29,355 bases of DNA from Penium margaritaceum (taxonomy: Eukaryota > Streptophyta > Zygnematophyceae > Desmidiales > Peniaceae). The notes below the pieces were generated by a model, which saw only the letters and a program-made list of their open reading frames with translations, was not told where the DNA came from and did no database searches. The first letter of the stretch is position 1, and each line of letters begins with the position of its first letter. Location: the NCBI GenBank assembly GCA_023375785.1, contig SZWC01000041.1:265815-295169 (forward strand), given 5' to 3'. The position numbers and the translations under genes are program-made. Positions 28,778-29,355 of this stretch are shown piece after piece.

Positions 28778-29355
28778 TCCCTCTCATAGAGGCGATAGGC
28801 CTTGCTTGCCACGTCGTAGCCAATCATCAGCATCTGCGCACTCTTTGCGTCCCATTTCTGCCGCTTCTCCTTGGGCACGTGCATGTGCGCCAGGCTGCCA
28901 AATGCTCGGAGATGACCCACGCTCGGCTTCTTGCGGAACCACGCCGCGTACGGTGTCATCTGCTCCAGCGCCTTGGTGGGACTGCGATTCTTTATGTAGA
29001 CCGCAATGCTCACGGCTTTGGCCCAGAAGTCGTAGGTTAGCTGCGCCGCGTGCAGCATGGAGCGCGCCGACTCAACGATGGTGCGGTTGGCGCGTTCTGC
29101 TACACCATTCTGCTGCGGCGAGTATAGCGCGGTACGCTGCGCCTTGATGCCAGCTGCTGCGAGGTAGTCCTAGAACTCCTTGCTCAGGTACTCTCCACCG
29201 CGATCGCTGCGCAGCGCCTTGATCTTCTTGCCAGTCTAGTTCTCCACCATGGCCTTGAACTCCTTGAACCTGTCAAAGCACTGGTCCTTGGAAGGAAGGA
29301 AGTACACAGCAGTGTAACGGCTGAAATCATCAATGAAGGTCAGGAAATACCTAGA
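28778..29355 (-). pseudogene. pol: Element 4 contig: integrase core
   Basis: It holds the integrase C-terminus and core with the second Asp (RSDRGGEY, about 29195-29220) and the Glu (NGVAERANRT, about 29085-29115). TAG stops at 29170-29172 and 29236-29238 stand where sisters have CAG. The window ends at the FIDDFSRYT region, just before the first catalytic Asp. Confidence 0.87.

Larger units (their letters stand above)
25899..29355 (-). mobile_element. Family A copia element 4 (minus strand; runs off window)
   Basis: It is inserted in element 3 in the same orientation, with left flank GATGG (25894-25898) as candidate target duplication. It shows 3' LTR, polypurine tract, RNase H, RT, linker and integrase. 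The contigs at 28022-28270 and 28272-28776 appear to be in swapped order. The remainder, including its 5' LTR, lies beyond 29355. Confidence 0.9.

Noticed and set aside
1..29355. CRISPR array, bacterial operon, or a hidden defence system
   Set aside because: No regular short repeats with spacers, no ribosome-binding-site-spaced gene sets; repeats are LTRs and all coding similarity is to copia gag-pol.

Overview
The window contains no cellular gene that I can recognise. Essentially every base belongs to Ty1/copia-type LTR retrotransposons stacked inside one another. The type of genome is indicated by copia gag-protease-integrase-RT-RNase H order, a primer-binding site matching the initiator-Met tRNA site usual in plant copia elements (TGGTATCAGAGCC), nested insertions and CAG-to-TAG decay. 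Together these suggest a gene-poor, heterochromatin-like stretch of a land-plant genome. I cannot name the species. About ten single 'n' characters occur. Nine look like collapsed assembly gaps (several flanked by unmerged overlapping sequence) and one, at 27564, is a single ambiguous base.

Two families are present. Family A is GC-richer, with LTRs of about 738 bp (TGTTGG...CCAACA), a single-frame gag-pol and a glutamine-rich linker. It supplies element 1 (+, 1-5915, left end cut by the window), element 2 (+, 11071-18179, with a perfect 5-bp target duplication GTCTG), element 3 (-, 22446-25898, continuing beyond the window), element 4 (-, 25899-29355, cut by the window) and an old solo LTR (20072-20807). 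Family B is older and AT-richer and starts with TGTTGAC. It supplies B1 (+, 5916-about 9385), B2 (-, pieces at about 9386-10074, about 10790-11070 and 18180-18349), B3 (+, 18350-22445) and a solo LTR (10075-about 10789).

The inferred order of events is as follows. B2 is the oldest. It was hit by a B solo LTR, by B3 and later by element 2. B3 was hit by the old A LTR and later by element 3. Element 3 was hit by element 4. Element 1 landed in the LTR of B1. B1 and B2 meet tail to tail at about 9385, at nearly the same point of their RT coding regions.

All coding regions are broken: in-frame stops (mostly TAG where sister copies have CAG), small deletions and catalytic-motif changes. Element 3 keeps an open RT-RNase H stretch of 470 codons. 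No copy in the window looks autonomous. I found no evidence of a new gene system. The most useful observations are the nesting record, the misordered contigs inside element 4, the CAG-to-TAG decay pattern, and the contrast between young LTRs and badly broken coding regions.
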